64,000 nt of DNA, taken from NCBI RefSeq assembly GCF_018614195.1, contig NZ_JAGGOT010000002.1, positions 340,573 through 404,572 on the forward strand. Reading direction: 5' to 3'. Made by a program: the position numbers and the translations under genes. This DNA comes from Streptomyces sp. ISL-43. Its GTDB lineage: Bacteria > Actinomycetota > Actinomycetes > Streptomycetales > Streptomycetaceae. The notes under the pieces are model-generated. The model made no database searches. It was given only the letters and a program-made list of their open reading frames with translations, and was not told the origin of the DNA. Shown here piece by piece: positions 45,193 to 54,985 of the stretch (positions are counted from its first letter, which is position 1; every line of letters starts with the position of its first letter).

Positions 45193-46416
45193 ATGCCCCA
45201 GCAGAGCCCCCTCGATGTTCCCGAGGGCGACCCGTTCGGGCCGCACAACCTCCCCTACGGCGTGTTCTCCACCGCCGGGGAGGACCGGCGCCGGATCGGC
45301 GTCCGCATCGGCGGGTACGTGCTCGACGCCGGGGCGGCCGCCGCCGCGCTCGGGTCCCCGTACACCGGACTGCTCGGACAGCCCACGCTCAACCCGCTGC
45401 TCGCCGCGGGCCGCACCGCCTGGCACGACGTGCGCCGCGCCCTGACCGCCTGGGTCACCGACCCCGGCCACCGGCCCACCGTCGAGCCGCACCTGCTGCC
45501 GCTGGACGAGGTCGTGCTGCACCTCCCCTACGAGGTCGCCGACTACGTCGACTTCTACGCGAGCGAGCACCACGCCACCAACGTCGGGAAGATCTTCCGC
45601 CCGGACGGTGACGCCCTGACCCCCAACTGGAAGCACCTGCCCATCGGTTACCACGGCCGGTCGGGAACGATCGTCGTGTCCGGGACTGATGTCGTACGGC
45701 CCTCTGGCCAGCGCAAGGCCCCCACCGACCCGGCGCCCGTCTTCGGGCCGTCCGTCAAGCTCGACATCGAGGCCGAGGTCGGCTTCGTCGTCGGCACGCC
45801 CTCCGAGATGGGCCGCCCGGTGGCCCTGGGCGACTTCGAGGACCACGTCTTCGGCCTGTTCCTGCTCAACGACTGGTCCGCGCGCGACATCCAGGCCTGG
45901 GAGTACGTACCGCTCGGCCCCTTCCTCGGCAAGTCCTTCGCCACCTCCGTCTCCGCCTGGGTGACGCCGCTGGAGGCCCTGGACGGTGCCCGGGTCGCCC
46001 CGCCCGCCCGCGACTTCCCCCTCCTGCCCTACCTCGACGACGACGCCGCCGACCGCCCCGGCGGCTTCGACCTGCGCATCACCGTCTCCATCAACGGGCA
46101 GGAGGTGGCCCGGCCGCCGTTCGCGTCGATGTACTGGACCGCCGCCCAGCAGCTCGCCCACATGACCGTCAACGGCGCCTCCCTGCGCACCGGCGACGTG
46201 TACGGCTCGGGCACCGTCAGCGGCCCGGACGTCGACGAGCGCGGCTCGCTGCTGGAGCTCACCTGGAACGGCCGCGACGCCATCGAACTCGCCGACGGCA
46301 AGCGCACCTTCCTGGAGGACGGCGACACCGTCACCCTCACCGCCTGGGCGCCGGGCTCCGACGGCACCCGCGTGGGCCTCGGCGAGGTCACCGGCCGCAT
46401 CGTGGGCACCCGGTAG
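45193..46416 (+). CDS. fahA: Fumarylacetoacetase
   Basis: A 407-residue enzyme that splits fumarylacetoacetate to fumarate and acetoacetate, the last step of tyrosine/homogentisate breakdown. The N-terminal SH3-like domain begins NLPYGVFSTAGEDRRRIGVRIGG. The catalytic domain has DFYASEHHATNVGKIFRP, YHGRSGTIVVSGTDVVRPSGQ, the metal ligands in KLDIEAEVGFVVG and LLNDWSARDIQAWEYVPLGPFLGKSF, and NGASLRTGDVYGSGTVSGP. ATG 45193 follows GAGGCAG. No other homogentisate gene lies adjacent. A perfect palindrome follows the stop. Confidence 0.96.
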   Translation: MPQQSPLDVPEGDPFGPHNLPYGVFSTAGEDRRRIGVRIGGYVLDAGAAAAALGSPYTGLLGQPTLNPLLAAGRTAWHDVRRALTAWVTDPGHRPTVEPHLLPLDEVVLHLPYEVADYVDFYASEHHATNVGKIFRPDGDALTPNWKHLPIGYHGRSGTIVVSGTDVVRPSGQRKAPTDPAPVFGPSVKLDIEAEVGFVVGTPSEMGRPVALGDFEDHVFGLFLLNDWSARDIQAWEYVPLGPFLGKSFATSVSAWVTPLEALDGARVAPPARDFPLLPYLDDDAADRPGGFDLRITVSINGQEVARPPFASMYWTAAQQLAHMTVNGASLRTGDVYGSGTVSGPDVDERGSLLELTWNGRDAIELADGKRTFLEDGDTVTLTAWAPGSDGTRVGLGEVTGRIVGTR

Positions 46417-46431
46417 TCCGCTCCTTGGTTG

Positions 46432-46461
46432 GCCGGCGGGGCCGTATACGGCCCCGCCGGC
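46432..46461 (+). terminator. 30-bp perfect palindrome after fahA
   Basis: GCCGGCGGGGCCGTA (46432-46446) is followed directly by its reverse complement TACGGCCCCGCCGGC (46447-46461). It starts 15 bp after the fahA stop. The right half continues into CGTTTGA, the inverted copy of the intergenic repeat seen at 44222-44240. Function as a terminator is inferred. Confidence 0.7.
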
Positions 46462-46643
46462 GTTTGAACCGCGGGGTACCGAACGGCCGCTTCGCGCTCC
46501 ACGACCCGGACGTCCGCTGCCGGCCCGGAACCACCCGTCCGGCCTGAACGTCCGCGCCGGACCCCCGTTCGGAGGCATGCCGCGTGCAGCCCCGCCCCGG
46601 CGCCGGGATGGTGGACGAAAGCCCCCGAACGGCAGGAGCCCCG

Positions 46644-47243
46644 ATGTCCCTCCGCCCCCGCAAGGCCTTCCTGACCTGCACGGCTGCCATATCGCTCGGC
46701 CTGACCGCCCTCGCGCCCGCCCACGGCGTCGAGGGGCCCGCTCCCGACCCGACCGACAAGCGGGCCATGCGGGACATGGCGACGGCGATCCGGGTGACGG
46801 CCAAGTACGCGGACGAGCAGGCGGCCCTGCAGGACGGGTACGTGCCGCACGGCCAGGCGTGCATGAACAACCCGTTCGGGGTGGGCTCCATGGGCTACCA
46901 CTACGTCAAGGAGGCCTACTGGGGTTCGACGGACCCCAGCAAGCCCGCCGCGCTCCTCTACAGCACCGAGAAGGACGAGCAGGGCCGCCGCAAGCTGCAG
47001 GCCGTGGAGTGGATGTCCACCGACCGCGACCAGGACCTGAAGACCACCGACGACCGGCCGAGCATGTTCGGGCTGCCGTTCGACGGGCCGATGCCGGGCC
47101 ACTGGGCGGGCATGCCCAAGCACTACGACCTCCACCTGTGGGCGTACGAGAACAACCCGGCGGGCCGCTTCCACAACTGGAACCCCGCCCTGACCTGCCC
47201 CAAGGCCTCCGACACCCCCGCCCAGTCGTCCCATCCGCACTGA
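46644..47243 (+). CDS. Secreted protein of unknown function with GYHYV and HYDLHLW motifs
   Basis: A 199-residue exported protein. Residues 1-28 form a signal peptide (RPRKAFLTCTAAISLGLTALAPAHG). The mature part has MATAIRVTAKYADEQAALQDGYVPHGQACMNNPFGVGSMGYHYVKEAYWG, then ALLYSTEKDEQGRRKLQAVEWMS, DDRPSMFGLPFDGPMPGHWAGMPKHYDLHLWAYENNPAGRFHNWNPALTC. The two cysteines at either end probably form a disulfide. The conserved His/Tyr motifs resemble those of a widespread uncharacterised secreted family and look like metal or haem ligands, but no activity is known to me. ATG 46644 follows GGCAGGAG. Confidence 0.8.
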   Translation: MSLRPRKAFLTCTAAISLGLTALAPAHGVEGPAPDPTDKRAMRDMATAIRVTAKYADEQAALQDGYVPHGQACMNNPFGVGSMGYHYVKEAYWGSTDPSKPAALLYSTEKDEQGRRKLQAVEWMSTDRDQDLKTTDDRPSMFGLPFDGPMPGHWAGMPKHYDLHLWAYENNPAGRFHNWNPALTCPKASDTPAQSSHPH

Positions 47244-47352
47244 TCCCCCGGTCAGCGCGACGCTCCCGTTCACACGTGCGGGCGGTCCCGGGACGATCCC
47301 CGGCGATACGCTGGACACACTCGCGAGACTGCACCACATGGGAGCACTACCG

Positions 47353-47961
47353 ATGAGCGTCGAACCCGAGGCTTTCGAGCCGGCGTACCACTGGCCGATC
47401 CCCCCCGTGGGTGGCTGGACCGCCGACGACCTGGACCGGCTTCCCAATCTGCCTCCGCATACGGAGCTGATCGACGGGAGCCTGGTGTTCGTGAGTCCGC
47501 AGACTCTGTTCCATTCACGAGCAGTGAGCTTCTTCGAATGGCAACTCCAGTCCCTGGTGCCGCCGGGGCTGGAGGTCATCCGTGAGTTCACCATCGACAT
47601 CGACCGCTACAACCGGCCCGAGCCCGATGTGATCGTCGTCGGCGAAGAGGTGGTCGACGACCCGGAGCAGACCCGCTTTCCGGCTACGGCCGTGCGGCTG
47701 GCCATCGAGGTCATGTCACCCGAGTCCATCGCCCGCGACCGGGACACCAAGCCGATCAAGTACGCCCGGGTCAAGATCCCCCATTTCTGGCGGGTCGAGA
47801 ACAAGGACGGCCGCGCCGTGGTTTACGTCTACGAGCTCGACCCCACCACCGGGGCCTACGTCGCCGCCGGAATCTTCCACGACCGCCTCAAGGTCTCAGT
47901 CCCGTTCCCCATCGACCTCGATCTCACCGAGATCACCGCGAAGCGACGCAGGGCCGAGTAG
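47353..47961 (+). CDS. Uma2 family (DUF820) putative endonuclease
   Basis: A 202-residue protein with the PD-(D/E)XK-type Uma2 fold: WTADDLDRLPNLPPHTELIDGSLVFVSPQ, HSRAVSFFEWQLQ, REFTIDIDRYNRPEPDVIVV (acidic metal site), and VRLAIEVMSPESIARDRDTKPIKYARVKIPHFWRVENKDG (E and K of the active site). Uma2 proteins are abundant in actinobacteria and cyanobacteria and are predicted nucleases with unknown targets. ATG 47353 follows GGGAGCAC; an in-frame ATG lies at 47338. It converges on the nuo operon 3' end. Confidence 0.93.
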   Translation: MSVEPEAFEPAYHWPIPPVGGWTADDLDRLPNLPPHTELIDGSLVFVSPQTLFHSRAVSFFEWQLQSLVPPGLEVIREFTIDIDRYNRPEPDVIVVGEEVVDDPEQTRFPATAVRLAIEVMSPESIARDRDTKPIKYARVKIPHFWRVENKDGRAVVYVYELDPTTGAYVAAGIFHDRLKVSVPFPIDLDLTEITAKRRRAE

Positions 47962-47973
47962 CCCCGCGCAGAC

Positions 47974-48014
47974 GTCAGGGCCCGGCCCCCCTCGAAGGGG
48001 AGCCGGACCCTGAC
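47974..48014. terminator. Bidirectional terminator between the Uma2 gene and nuoN
   Basis: Arms GTCAGGG (47974-47980) with CCCTGAC (48008-48014), then CCGGC/GCCGG and CCCCT/AGGGG inside, loop CGA. It lies 13 bp past the Uma2 stop and 20 bp past the nuoN stop, so it can end both converging transcripts. Confidence 0.8.
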
Positions 48015-48033
48015 GCGTACCTGATCCAGCCGG

Positions 48034-49692
48034 TCAGCGTACGAACGTGCTCGCCTGGCCCGCGAGGTCCAGGAAGTACTGCGGGGCCACACCCAGGACC
48101 AGGGTGACCGCGACGCCCACCGCGATCGTCGTCATCGTCAGCGGGGAGGGGACGGCCACGGTCGGACCGTCCGCCTTCGGCTCGCTGAAGAACATCAGGA
48201 CGATCACCCGGATGTAGAAGAACGCGGCGATCGCGGACGAGATGACACCGACCACGACCAGCGCTCCCGCGCCGCCCTCCGCCGCCGCCTTGAACACGGC
48301 GAACTTGCCGGCGAAGCCCGACGTCAGCGGGATGCCCGCGAAGGCGAGCAGGAAGACCGCGAAGACCGCCGCCGTCAGCGGCGAACGACGGCCCAGCCCC
48401 GCCCACTTGGACAGGTGCGTCGCCTCGCCGCCCGCGTCGCGCACCAGGGTGACCACCGCGAAGGCTCCGATGGTCACGAAGGAGTACGCGCCCAGGTAGA
48501 AGAGGACGGACTTGACGCCCTCCGCCGAGGTGGCGATCACACCGGCCAGGATGAAGCCGGCGTGCGCGATCGAGGAGTAGGCGAGGAGCCGCTTGACGTC
48601 GGTCTGGGTCACGGCGATCACCGCGCCCGCGAGCATCGTGACGATCGCGACGGCCCACATCACCGGCCGCCAGTCCCATCGCAGGCCCGGCAGGACCACG
48701 TAGAGGAGGCGGAGCAGGGCGCCGAAGGCCGCGACCTTGGTGGCCGCCGCCATGAAGCCGGTGACGGGGGTCGGGGCGCCCTGGTAGACGTCCGGGGTCC
48801 ACATGTGGAAGGGGACCGCGCCGACCTTGAAGAGCAGCCCCATCAGGATGAGCGCGCCGCCGATCAGCAGCAGCGCGTCGTTGCCCATGGTGTCGGCGAG
48901 CGCCGGATCGACGTTCGCCACGGTGCCGTCGACGACCTCGGCGATGACCGCGTACGAGACCGAGCCCGCGTACCCGTACAGGAGCGCGACGCCGAAGAGG
49001 AGGAAGGCGGAGGAGAAGGCGCCGAGCAGGAAGTACTTGACGGCCGCCTCCTGCGACATCAGCCGCTGGCGGCGGGCGACGGCGCAGAGCAGGTACAGCG
49101 GGAGGGAGAAGACCTCCAGGGCCACGAACAGCGTCAGCAGGTCGTTGGCCGCGGGGAAGATCAGCATCCCGGAGATCGCGAACAGGGCGAGCGGGAAGAC
49201 CTCGGTGGTGGTGAAGCCCGCCTTGACGGCCTCCTTCTCGCTCTCGCTGCCCGGTACGGACGCCGCCTGGGCGGCGAAGGAGTCCACCCGGTTCCCGTGG
49301 GCGGCCGGGTCCAGGCGCCGCTCGGCGAAGGTGAAGATCGCGACGATCGAGGCCAGCAGGATGGTGCCCTGCAGGAAGAGCGCCGGGCCGTCGACGGCCA
49401 CGGCCCCCATGGCCGCGATGTGCGCCTTGGTGCTGCCGTACCCGCCGGCGGCGAGCCCGACGACCGCCGCGAAGGCCGAGGCCAGCGCGGCGACCGCCAG
49501 GAACACCTGGACGTAGTAACGGGCCTTGCGCGGTACGAAGGCCTCGACGAGGACTCCGATGACCGCCGCTCCCAGCACGATGAGCGTGGGCGAGAGCTGG
49601 GCGTACTCGATCTGCGGCGCCGGGATCTTGTCGATCGGCGCCGCGGCCGCCAGTGTCGGCAGCAGGTTCTGGGCAGCAGTCACGGTGCTCAC
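48034..49692 (-). CDS. nuoN: NADH-quinone oxidoreductase subunit N
   Basis: A 552-residue antiporter-like subunit of complex I and the last gene of the operon. It shows LLTLFVALEVFSLPLYLLCAVARRQRLMSQEAAVKYFLLGAFSSAFLLFGVALLYG and GLLFKVGAVPFHMWTPDVYQGAPTPVTGFMAAATKVAAFGALLRLLYVVLPGL with the conserved Lys and His of the proton channel. A cytoplasmic loop near residues 125-165 is longer than in E. coli. GTG 49692 overlaps the nuoM stop by 4 nt. A bidirectional terminator follows. Confidence 0.97.
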   Translation of the reverse strand: MSTVTAAQNLLPTLAAAAPIDKIPAPQIEYAQLSPTLIVLGAAVIGVLVEAFVPRKARYYVQVFLAVAALASAFAAVVGLAAGGYGSTKAHIAAMGAVAVDGPALFLQGTILLASIVAIFTFAERRLDPAAHGNRVDSFAAQAASVPGSESEKEAVKAGFTTTEVFPLALFAISGMLIFPAANDLLTLFVALEVFSLPLYLLCAVARRQRLMSQEAAVKYFLLGAFSSAFLLFGVALLYGYAGSVSYAVIAEVVDGTVANVDPALADTMGNDALLLIGGALILMGLLFKVGAVPFHMWTPDVYQGAPTPVTGFMAAATKVAAFGALLRLLYVVLPGLRWDWRPVMWAVAIVTMLAGAVIAVTQTDVKRLLAYSSIAHAGFILAGVIATSAEGVKSVLFYLGAYSFVTIGAFAVVTLVRDAGGEATHLSKWAGLGRRSPLTAAVFAVFLLAFAGIPLTSGFAGKFAVFKAAAEGGAGALVVVGVISSAIAAFFYIRVIVLMFFSEPKADGPTVAVPSPLTMTTIAVGVAVTLVLGVAPQYFLDLAGQASTFVR

Positions 49693-51290
49693 TTCGCCGC
49701 CTCCCCGTTCTTGGCGTGCTTGGCCTCGACAGCCACCTCGGGCTTCGGGTCCGTCTGCTTCACGTCCGACATGGTGTGCTCCACCGCCGGGTTGACGATC
49801 TCGGTCAGCGGCTTCGGGTAGACGCCCAGCCCGATCAGCAGCGCGATCAGCGGGGCGACGACCAGTACCTCCCGCAGGCGCAGGTCCGGCATGGTGCGGA
49901 CCTCCTCCTTCAGCGGGCCGGTCATGGTGCGCTGGTAGAGGACCAGCGTGTAGAGGGCTGCCAGCACGATGCCGAGGGTGGCGATGATGCCGGCGACCGG
50001 GTACCGGGCGAACGTGCCGACCAGGACCAGGAATTCACTGACGAACGGGGCGAGGCCCGGCAGCGACAGCGTGGCGAGGCCGCCGATCAGGAAGGTGCCG
50101 GCCAGGACCGGGGCCACCTTCTGCACGCCGCCGAAGTCGGCGATGAGCCGCGAGCCGCGCCGCGAGATCAGGAAGCCGGCGACCAGCATGAGCGCCGCGG
50201 TGGAGAGCCCGTGGTTGACCATGTACAGCGTCGCGCCCGACTGGCCCTGGGAGGTCATCGCGAAGATGCCGAGGACGATGAAGCCGAAGTGCGAGATCGA
50301 GGCGTAGGCGACCAGCCGCTTGATGTCCCGCTGGCCGACCGCGACCAGCGCGCCGTAGACGATGCTGATCAGGGCCAGGACGATGATCACCGGCGTGGCC
50401 CACTTGCTGGCCTCGGGGAAGAGGCCGAGGCAGAAGCGGAGCATCGCGAAGGTGCCGACCTTGTCGACGACCGCGGTGATCAGGACGGCGACCGGCGAGG
50501 TGGCCTCGCCCATCGCGTTCGGCAGCCAGGTGTGCAGCGGCCACAGCGGGGCCTTCACCGCGAAGGCGAAGAAGAAGCCGAGGAAGAGCATCCGCTCGGT
50601 GTTGGTCGCCATGTCGAGGGTGCCCGCGGCGCGGGCGGCGGCGATCTCCTGGAGCGAGAAGTTCCCGGCGACCACGTACAGCCCGATGACGGCGGCCAGC
50701 ATGATCAGGCCGCCGACGAGGTTGTAGAGGAGGAACTTGACCGCCGCGTACGAGCGCTGCGCGGCCGCGTTCTCATCGGACCCGGAGTGGGCCCGGTCCC
50801 CGAAGCCGCCGATGAGGAAGTACATCGGGATGAGCATGGCTTCGAAGAAGATGTAGAAGAGGAAGACGTCGGTGGCCTCGAAGGAGATCACCACCATCGC
50901 CTCGACCAGCAGGATCAGGGCGAAGAAGCCCTGGGTCGGCCGCCAGCGGGACGAATGCGTCTCCAGGGGGTCGGCGTCGTGCCAGCCGGCCCCGATGACG
51001 AAGGGGATCAGCAGCGCGGTGAGCGCGATGAGCGCCACCCCGATGCCGTCGACGCCCAGTTCGTAGCGGACCCCGAAGTCGGGGATCCAGGAGTGGGACT
51101 CGGTGAGCTGGTAGCGGTCGCCACCGGGCTCGAAGCGGACGGCGACGAGCACGGCCAGGGCCAGGGTCGCCAGCGAGAAGAACAGGGCGAGCCATTTGGC
51201 CGCGGTCCGGCGGGCGGCCGGGACGGCCGCCGTCAGGATCGCGCCGACCGCGGGGACCGCGGCCGTCACCGTCAGAAGCGGGAAACTCAT
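49689..51290 (-). CDS. nuoM: NADH-quinone oxidoreductase subunit M
   Basis: A 533-residue proton-translocating membrane subunit. Marks are YELGVDGIGVALIALTALLIPFVIG, VFLFYIFFEAMLIPMYFLIGGFGD with the membrane Glu, and KAPLWPLHTWLPNAMGEATSPVAVLITAVVDKVGTFAMLRF with the conserved Lys and His. ISHFGFIVLGIFAMTSQG follows. The C-terminal 40 residues are charged and cytoplasmic. ATG 51290 starts 1 nt after the nuoL stop. Confidence 0.97.
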   Translation of the reverse strand: MSFPLLTVTAAVPAVGAILTAAVPAARRTAAKWLALFFSLATLALAVLVAVRFEPGGDRYQLTESHSWIPDFGVRYELGVDGIGVALIALTALLIPFVIGAGWHDADPLETHSSRWRPTQGFFALILLVEAMVVISFEATDVFLFYIFFEAMLIPMYFLIGGFGDRAHSGSDENAAAQRSYAAVKFLLYNLVGGLIMLAAVIGLYVVAGNFSLQEIAAARAAGTLDMATNTERMLFLGFFFAFAVKAPLWPLHTWLPNAMGEATSPVAVLITAVVDKVGTFAMLRFCLGLFPEASKWATPVIIVLALISIVYGALVAVGQRDIKRLVAYASISHFGFIVLGIFAMTSQGQSGATLYMVNHGLSTAALMLVAGFLISRRGSRLIADFGGVQKVAPVLAGTFLIGGLATLSLPGLAPFVSEFLVLVGTFARYPVAGIIATLGIVLAALYTLVLYQRTMTGPLKEEVRTMPDLRLREVLVVAPLIALLIGLGVYPKPLTEIVNPAVEHTMSDVKQTDPKPEVAVEAKHAKNGEAAK

Positions 51291-51291
51291 C

Positions 51292-53232
51292 TCACACCGC
51301 CCTCATCAGCAGGGTCGCGGCGATCAGGATCGCCGTGCCCCCGAACATCGAGACCGCGTAGCTGCGGGCGTAGCCGTTCTGCAGCTTGCGCAGCCGGCCC
51401 GAGAGCCCGCCGACTCCGGCGGCCGTCCCGTTGACCACTCCGTCGACCAGGCTGTGGTCGACGTAGACGAGGGAGCGGGTCAGGTGCTCCCCGCCGCGCA
51501 CGAGGACGACGTGGTTGAAGTCGTCCTGGTACAGGTCCCGTCGGGCCGCCCGGGTGAGGAGCGAGCCGCGCGGGGCGGTGACCGGGACGGGCCTGCGGCC
51601 GTACATCGCCCAGGCGAGGGCGACGCCGACGACCAGGACCACCATGGTGGCCAGGGTCACCGTCAGGGCGCTGACCGGCGGGTGGCCGTGCTCGTGCCCG
51701 GTGACGGGCTCCAGCCACTTCAGGAACCGGTCGCCGACTCCGAAGAACCCGCCGGCGAAGACCGACCCGAACGCCAGGATGATCATCGGGATGGTCATCG
51801 ACTTCGGGGACTCGTGCGGGTGCGGCATGTCTCCCGGGTGTGCCTCGACGCCGGGCTCCACGCCGGGTGTCGTCTCCGGGTCCGGGGCGGGCTGCCAGCG
51901 CTTCTCGCCGAAGAAGGTGAGGAGCATGACGCGGGTCATGTAGAACGCCGTGATCGCCGCGCCCAGCAGGGCCACCCCGCCGAGGATCCATCCCTCGGTG
52001 CCGCCCTTCGCGAAGGCCGCCTCGATGATCTTGTCCTTGGAGAAGAAGCCCGACAGGCCCGGGAAGCCGATGATGGCCAGGTACCCGAGTCCGAAGGTGG
52101 CGAAGGTGACCGGCATGTACTTCCGCAGGCCGCCGTACTTGCGCATGTCGACCTCGTCGTTCATCCCGTGCATCACGGAACCGGCGCCGAGGAAGAGGCC
52201 CGCCTTGAAGAAGCCGTGCGTCACCAGGTGCATGATCGCGAAGACGTAGCCGATCGGGCCGAGGCCCGCGGCCAGGATCATGTAGCCGATCTGCGACATC
52301 GTCGAGCCGGCCAGGGCCTTCTTGATGTCGTCCTTCGCGCAACCGACGATCGCACCGAAGAGGAGCGTGACCGCGCCGACCACGACGACCGCGGTCTGCG
52401 CGTCCGGCGCCCCGTCGAAGATGGCACCCGAGCGGACGATCAGGTACACGCCGGCGGTCACCATCGTCGCCGCGTGGATGAGGGCCGAGACCGGGGTCGG
52501 GCCCTCCATCGCGTCGCCGAGCCAGGACTGCAGCGGCACCTGGGCCGACTTGCCGCAGGCGGCGAGCAGCAGCATCAGGGCGATCGCCGTCAGCTTGCCC
52601 TCGCCCGCCCCGGACACCGAGCCGAGCACGGGCCCGAAGGCGAAGGTTCCGAAGGTGGTGAACATCAGCATGATGGCGACCGAAAGGCCCATGTCGCCGA
52701 CCCGGTTGACCAGGAAGGCCTTCTTCGCGGCGGTGGCCGCGCTGGGCTTGTGCTGCCAGAAGCCGATGAGGAGGTACGAGGCGAGGCCCACGCCCTCCCA
52801 ACCGACGTACAGCAGGAGGTAGTTGTCGGCGACGACCAGGAGCAGCATCGCCGCGAGGAAGAGGTTGAGGTATCCGAAGAAGCGGCGGCGGCGCTCGTCG
52901 TGCTCCATGTACCCGATCGAGTACACGTGGATGAGCGTGCCCACCCCGGTGATCAGCAGGACGAAGGTCATCGACAGCTGGTCGAGCTGGAAGCCGAGGT
53001 CGGCCTGGAAGCCCTCGACCGGGATCCAGCTGAACAGCCGCTGGTGGATGGCCCGGTCATCGGCCCCGCGCCCGAGCATGTCGGTGAAGAGGGCCACGCC
53101 GATCCCGAAGGAGACGGCGGCGAGCAGGGTGCCGAGCCAGTGGCCGGCCTTGTCGAGGCGGTGGCCGCCGCAGAGCAGCACCGCCGCTCCGAGCAGGGGC
53201 GCTGCTACCAGCAGCGCGATCATGTTCTCCAC
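51292..53232 (-). CDS. nuoL: NADH-quinone oxidoreductase subunit L
   Basis: A 646-residue distal antiporter-like subunit with about 16 helices and the C-terminal lateral helix. It has [91 protein letters not shown] and [19 protein letters not shown]. The Pro/His-rich loop [11 protein letters not shown] lies before the late helices. GTG 53232 is 10 bp after the nuoK stop; ATG 53223 is an in-frame alternative. Confidence 0.97.
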   Translation of the reverse strand: MENMIALLVAAPLLGAAVLLCGGHRLDKAGHWLGTLLAAVSFGIGVALFTDMLGRGADDRAIHQRLFSWIPVEGFQADLGFQLDQLSMTFVLLITGVGTLIHVYSIGYMEHDERRRRFFGYLNLFLAAMLLLVVADNYLLLYVGWEGVGLASYLLIGFWQHKPSAATAAKKAFLVNRVGDMGLSVAIMLMFTTFGTFAFGPVLGSVSGAGEGKLTAIALMLLLAACGKSAQVPLQSWLGDAMEGPTPVSALIHAATMVTAGVYLIVRSGAIFDGAPDAQTAVVVVGAVTLLFGAIVGCAKDDIKKALAGSTMSQIGYMILAAGLGPIGYVFAIMHLVTHGFFKAGLFLGAGSVMHGMNDEVDMRKYGGLRKYMPVTFATFGLGYLAIIGFPGLSGFFSKDKIIEAAFAKGGTEGWILGGVALLGAAITAFYMTRVMLLTFFGEKRWQPAPDPETTPGVEPGVEAHPGDMPHPHESPKSMTIPMIILAFGSVFAGGFFGVGDRFLKWLEPVTGHEHGHPPVSALTVTLATMVVLVVGVALAWAMYGRRPVPVTAPRGSLLTRAARRDLYQDDFNHVVLVRGGEHLTRSLVYVDHSLVDGVVNGTAAGVGGLSGRLRKLQNGYARSYAVSMFGGTAILIAATLLMRAV

Positions 53233-53241
53233 AGCGACCCC

Positions 53242-53541
53242 TTACAGCTTCATCAGGCTGGCGTCGTCGACCGAGGCCGAGTGGCGGGTACGGAACAGCG
53301 ACACGATGATCGCGAGGCCCACCACGACCTCCGCGGCGGCGACGACCATCGTGAAGAACGCGATGATCTGGCCGTCGAGGTTGCCGTGCATCCGGGAGAA
53401 GGTCACGAAGGCGAGGTTGCAGGCGTTGAGCATGAGCTCGACGCACATGAACAGCACGATCGCGTTCTTCCGGATGAGGACTCCGGCCGCCCCGATGGTG
53501 AACAGCAGCGCGGACAAGTACAGGTAGTTGACCGGGTTCAC
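53242..53541 (-). CDS. nuoK: NADH-quinone oxidoreductase subunit K
   Basis: A 99-residue, three-helix subunit of standard length. [35 protein letters not shown] carries the first conserved membrane Glu and [22 protein letters not shown] the second; both belong to the proton path. GTG 53541 overlaps the nuoJ stop by 4 nt. Confidence 0.97.
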   Translation of the reverse strand: MNPVNYLYLSALLFTIGAAGVLIRKNAIVLFMCVELMLNACNLAFVTFSRMHGNLDGQIIAFFTMVVAAAEVVVGLAIIVSLFRTRHSASVDDASLMKL

Positions 53542-54350
53542 TTGGAGGCCTCCTCACGGCCGAGCCGCTCGGACGACCGCTGCTCCAGCGCCTTCAAGTC
53601 GTCCAGCGCCTCGCTGGAGACGTCCCTGATCTGGCCGCGGGCGCGCAGCGTCTGGTTGACGGTGAGCTCGGAGGGGGTGCCGTCCGGCAGCAGGCCCGCG
53701 ACGTCCACGGCGTTGTGCCGGGCGTAGACGCCGGGTGCGGGCAGCGGCGGGAGCTGCACTCCCTCGCGTACGCGGCGCTCGGCGAGCTCGCGCTGGGTGG
53801 CGGCGCGCTCGGTGCGCTCGCGGTGGGTGAGCACCATCGCGCCGACGGCCGCCGTGATCAGCAGGGCGCCGGTGAGCTCGAAGGCGAACACGTACTTGGT
53901 GAAGATGAGCGTGGCCAGGCCTTCGACGTGCCCGCCGGAGTTGATCCGGCCGAGTCCGTTGAAGTGGGTGAGCCGGGCGTTGCCGATTCCGGCGATCAGC
54001 AGGACGCCGAAGCCGAGTCCGCACAGGGCGGCCAGCCAGCGCTGCCCCTTGATGGCCTCGGTCAGGGAGTCCGCGGCGGTGACGCCGACGAGCATGACGA
54101 CGAAGAGGAAGAGCATCATGATCGCGCCGGTGTAGACGACGACCTGGACGATGCCGAGGAAGTACGCCCCGTTGGCGAGGTAGAAGACCGCCAGGATGAT
54201 CATCGTGCCGGCCAGGCTCAGCGCGCTGTGCACGGCCTTCTTCATCAGGATCGTGGCCAGCGCGCCGATGACGGCGACCGTGGCGAGGACCCAGAACTGC
54301 ACTGCCTCACCGGTGGAGGTGACCGAGGTGGCCGCGGCGATGGCGCTCAC
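53538..54350 (-). CDS. nuoJ: NADH-quinone oxidoreductase subunit J
   Basis: A 270-residue membrane subunit. Five helices fill the first 175 residues, including [41 protein letters not shown], the helix with the pi-bulge linked to quinone-coupled gating. The last 90 residues form a charged cytoplasmic extension ([19 protein letters not shown] and [16 protein letters not shown]), longer than in most phyla and helix-forming. GTG 54350 overlaps the nuoI stop by 4 nt. Confidence 0.96.
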   Translation of the reverse strand: MSAIAAATSVTSTGEAVQFWVLATVAVIGALATILMKKAVHSALSLAGTMIILAVFYLANGAYFLGIVQVVVYTGAIMMLFLFVVMLVGVTAADSLTEAIKGQRWLAALCGLGFGVLLIAGIGNARLTHFNGLGRINSGGHVEGLATLIFTKYVFAFELTGALLITAAVGAMVLTHRERTERAATQRELAERRVREGVQLPPLPAPGVYARHNAVDVAGLLPDGTPSELTVNQTLRARGQIRDVSSEALDDLKALEQRSSERLGREEASK

Positions 54351-54985
54351 GCCCCCACCCCCTCGGCACGAGCGGAAGCTCCCGATGTACCCGCTTCGGC
54401 GGACCCGGCGGCCTCACCCTTCGACACGGCGACCTGGCGGACCGTGCCGGGAGCCGCCCCGGTCACCAGCCCGCGGTAGTAGTCGGTGTCGTCGGCGCCC
54501 GGGAAGATCGAGTGTGGAGCCTCGACCATGCCCTCGGTCAGCCCGGCGAGCAGCTGCTCCTTGGTGTAGATGAGCGATTCGCGGCTGGAGTCGGCCAGTT
54601 CGAACTCGTTCGTCATGGTCAGGGCCCTGGTCGGGCACGCCTCGACGCACAGCCCGCACAGGATGCAGCGGGCGTAGTTGATCTGGTAAACGGCGCCGTA
54701 CCGCTCACCCGGGGAGTAGCGCTCCTCCTCGGTGTTGTCCGCGCCCTCGACGTAGATCGCGTCGGCGGGACAGGCCCAGGCGCACAGCTCGCACCCGATG
54801 CACTTCTCCAGACCGTCCGGGTGGCGGTTGAGCTGGTGCCGCCCGTGGAAGCGCGGAGCGGTGGTCTTGTGCTGCTCCGGGTACTGCTCGGTGAGGCGCT
54901 TCTTGAACATGGCCTTGAAGGTCACGCCGAAGCCGGCCACCGGGTTCTGCCACTTCTCGCCCTCGGCGTCAGACTTGTCAGACAT
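54347..54985 (-). CDS. nuoI: NADH-quinone oxidoreductase subunit I
   Basis: A 212-residue ferredoxin-like subunit with two [4Fe-4S] clusters, N6a and N6b: cysteines 62, 65, 68, 72 and 107, 110, 113, 117 ([12 protein letters not shown] and [12 protein letters not shown]). It relays electrons from NuoG to N2 in NuoB. The C-terminus from about residue 185 is a Gly/Ala/Glu tail. ATG 54985 follows GGAGGGTGCTGAGA and overlaps the nuoH 3' end by 8 nt; an in-frame GTG at 55051 would sit deep inside nuoH and is not used. Confidence 0.97.
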   Translation of the reverse strand: MSDKSDAEGEKWQNPVAGFGVTFKAMFKKRLTEQYPEQHKTTAPRFHGRHQLNRHPDGLEKCIGCELCAWACPADAIYVEGADNTEEERYSPGERYGAVYQINYARCILCGLCVEACPTRALTMTNEFELADSSRESLIYTKEQLLAGLTEGMVEAPHSIFPGADDTDYYRGLVTGAAPGTVRQVAVSKGEAAGSAEAGTSGASARAEGVGA

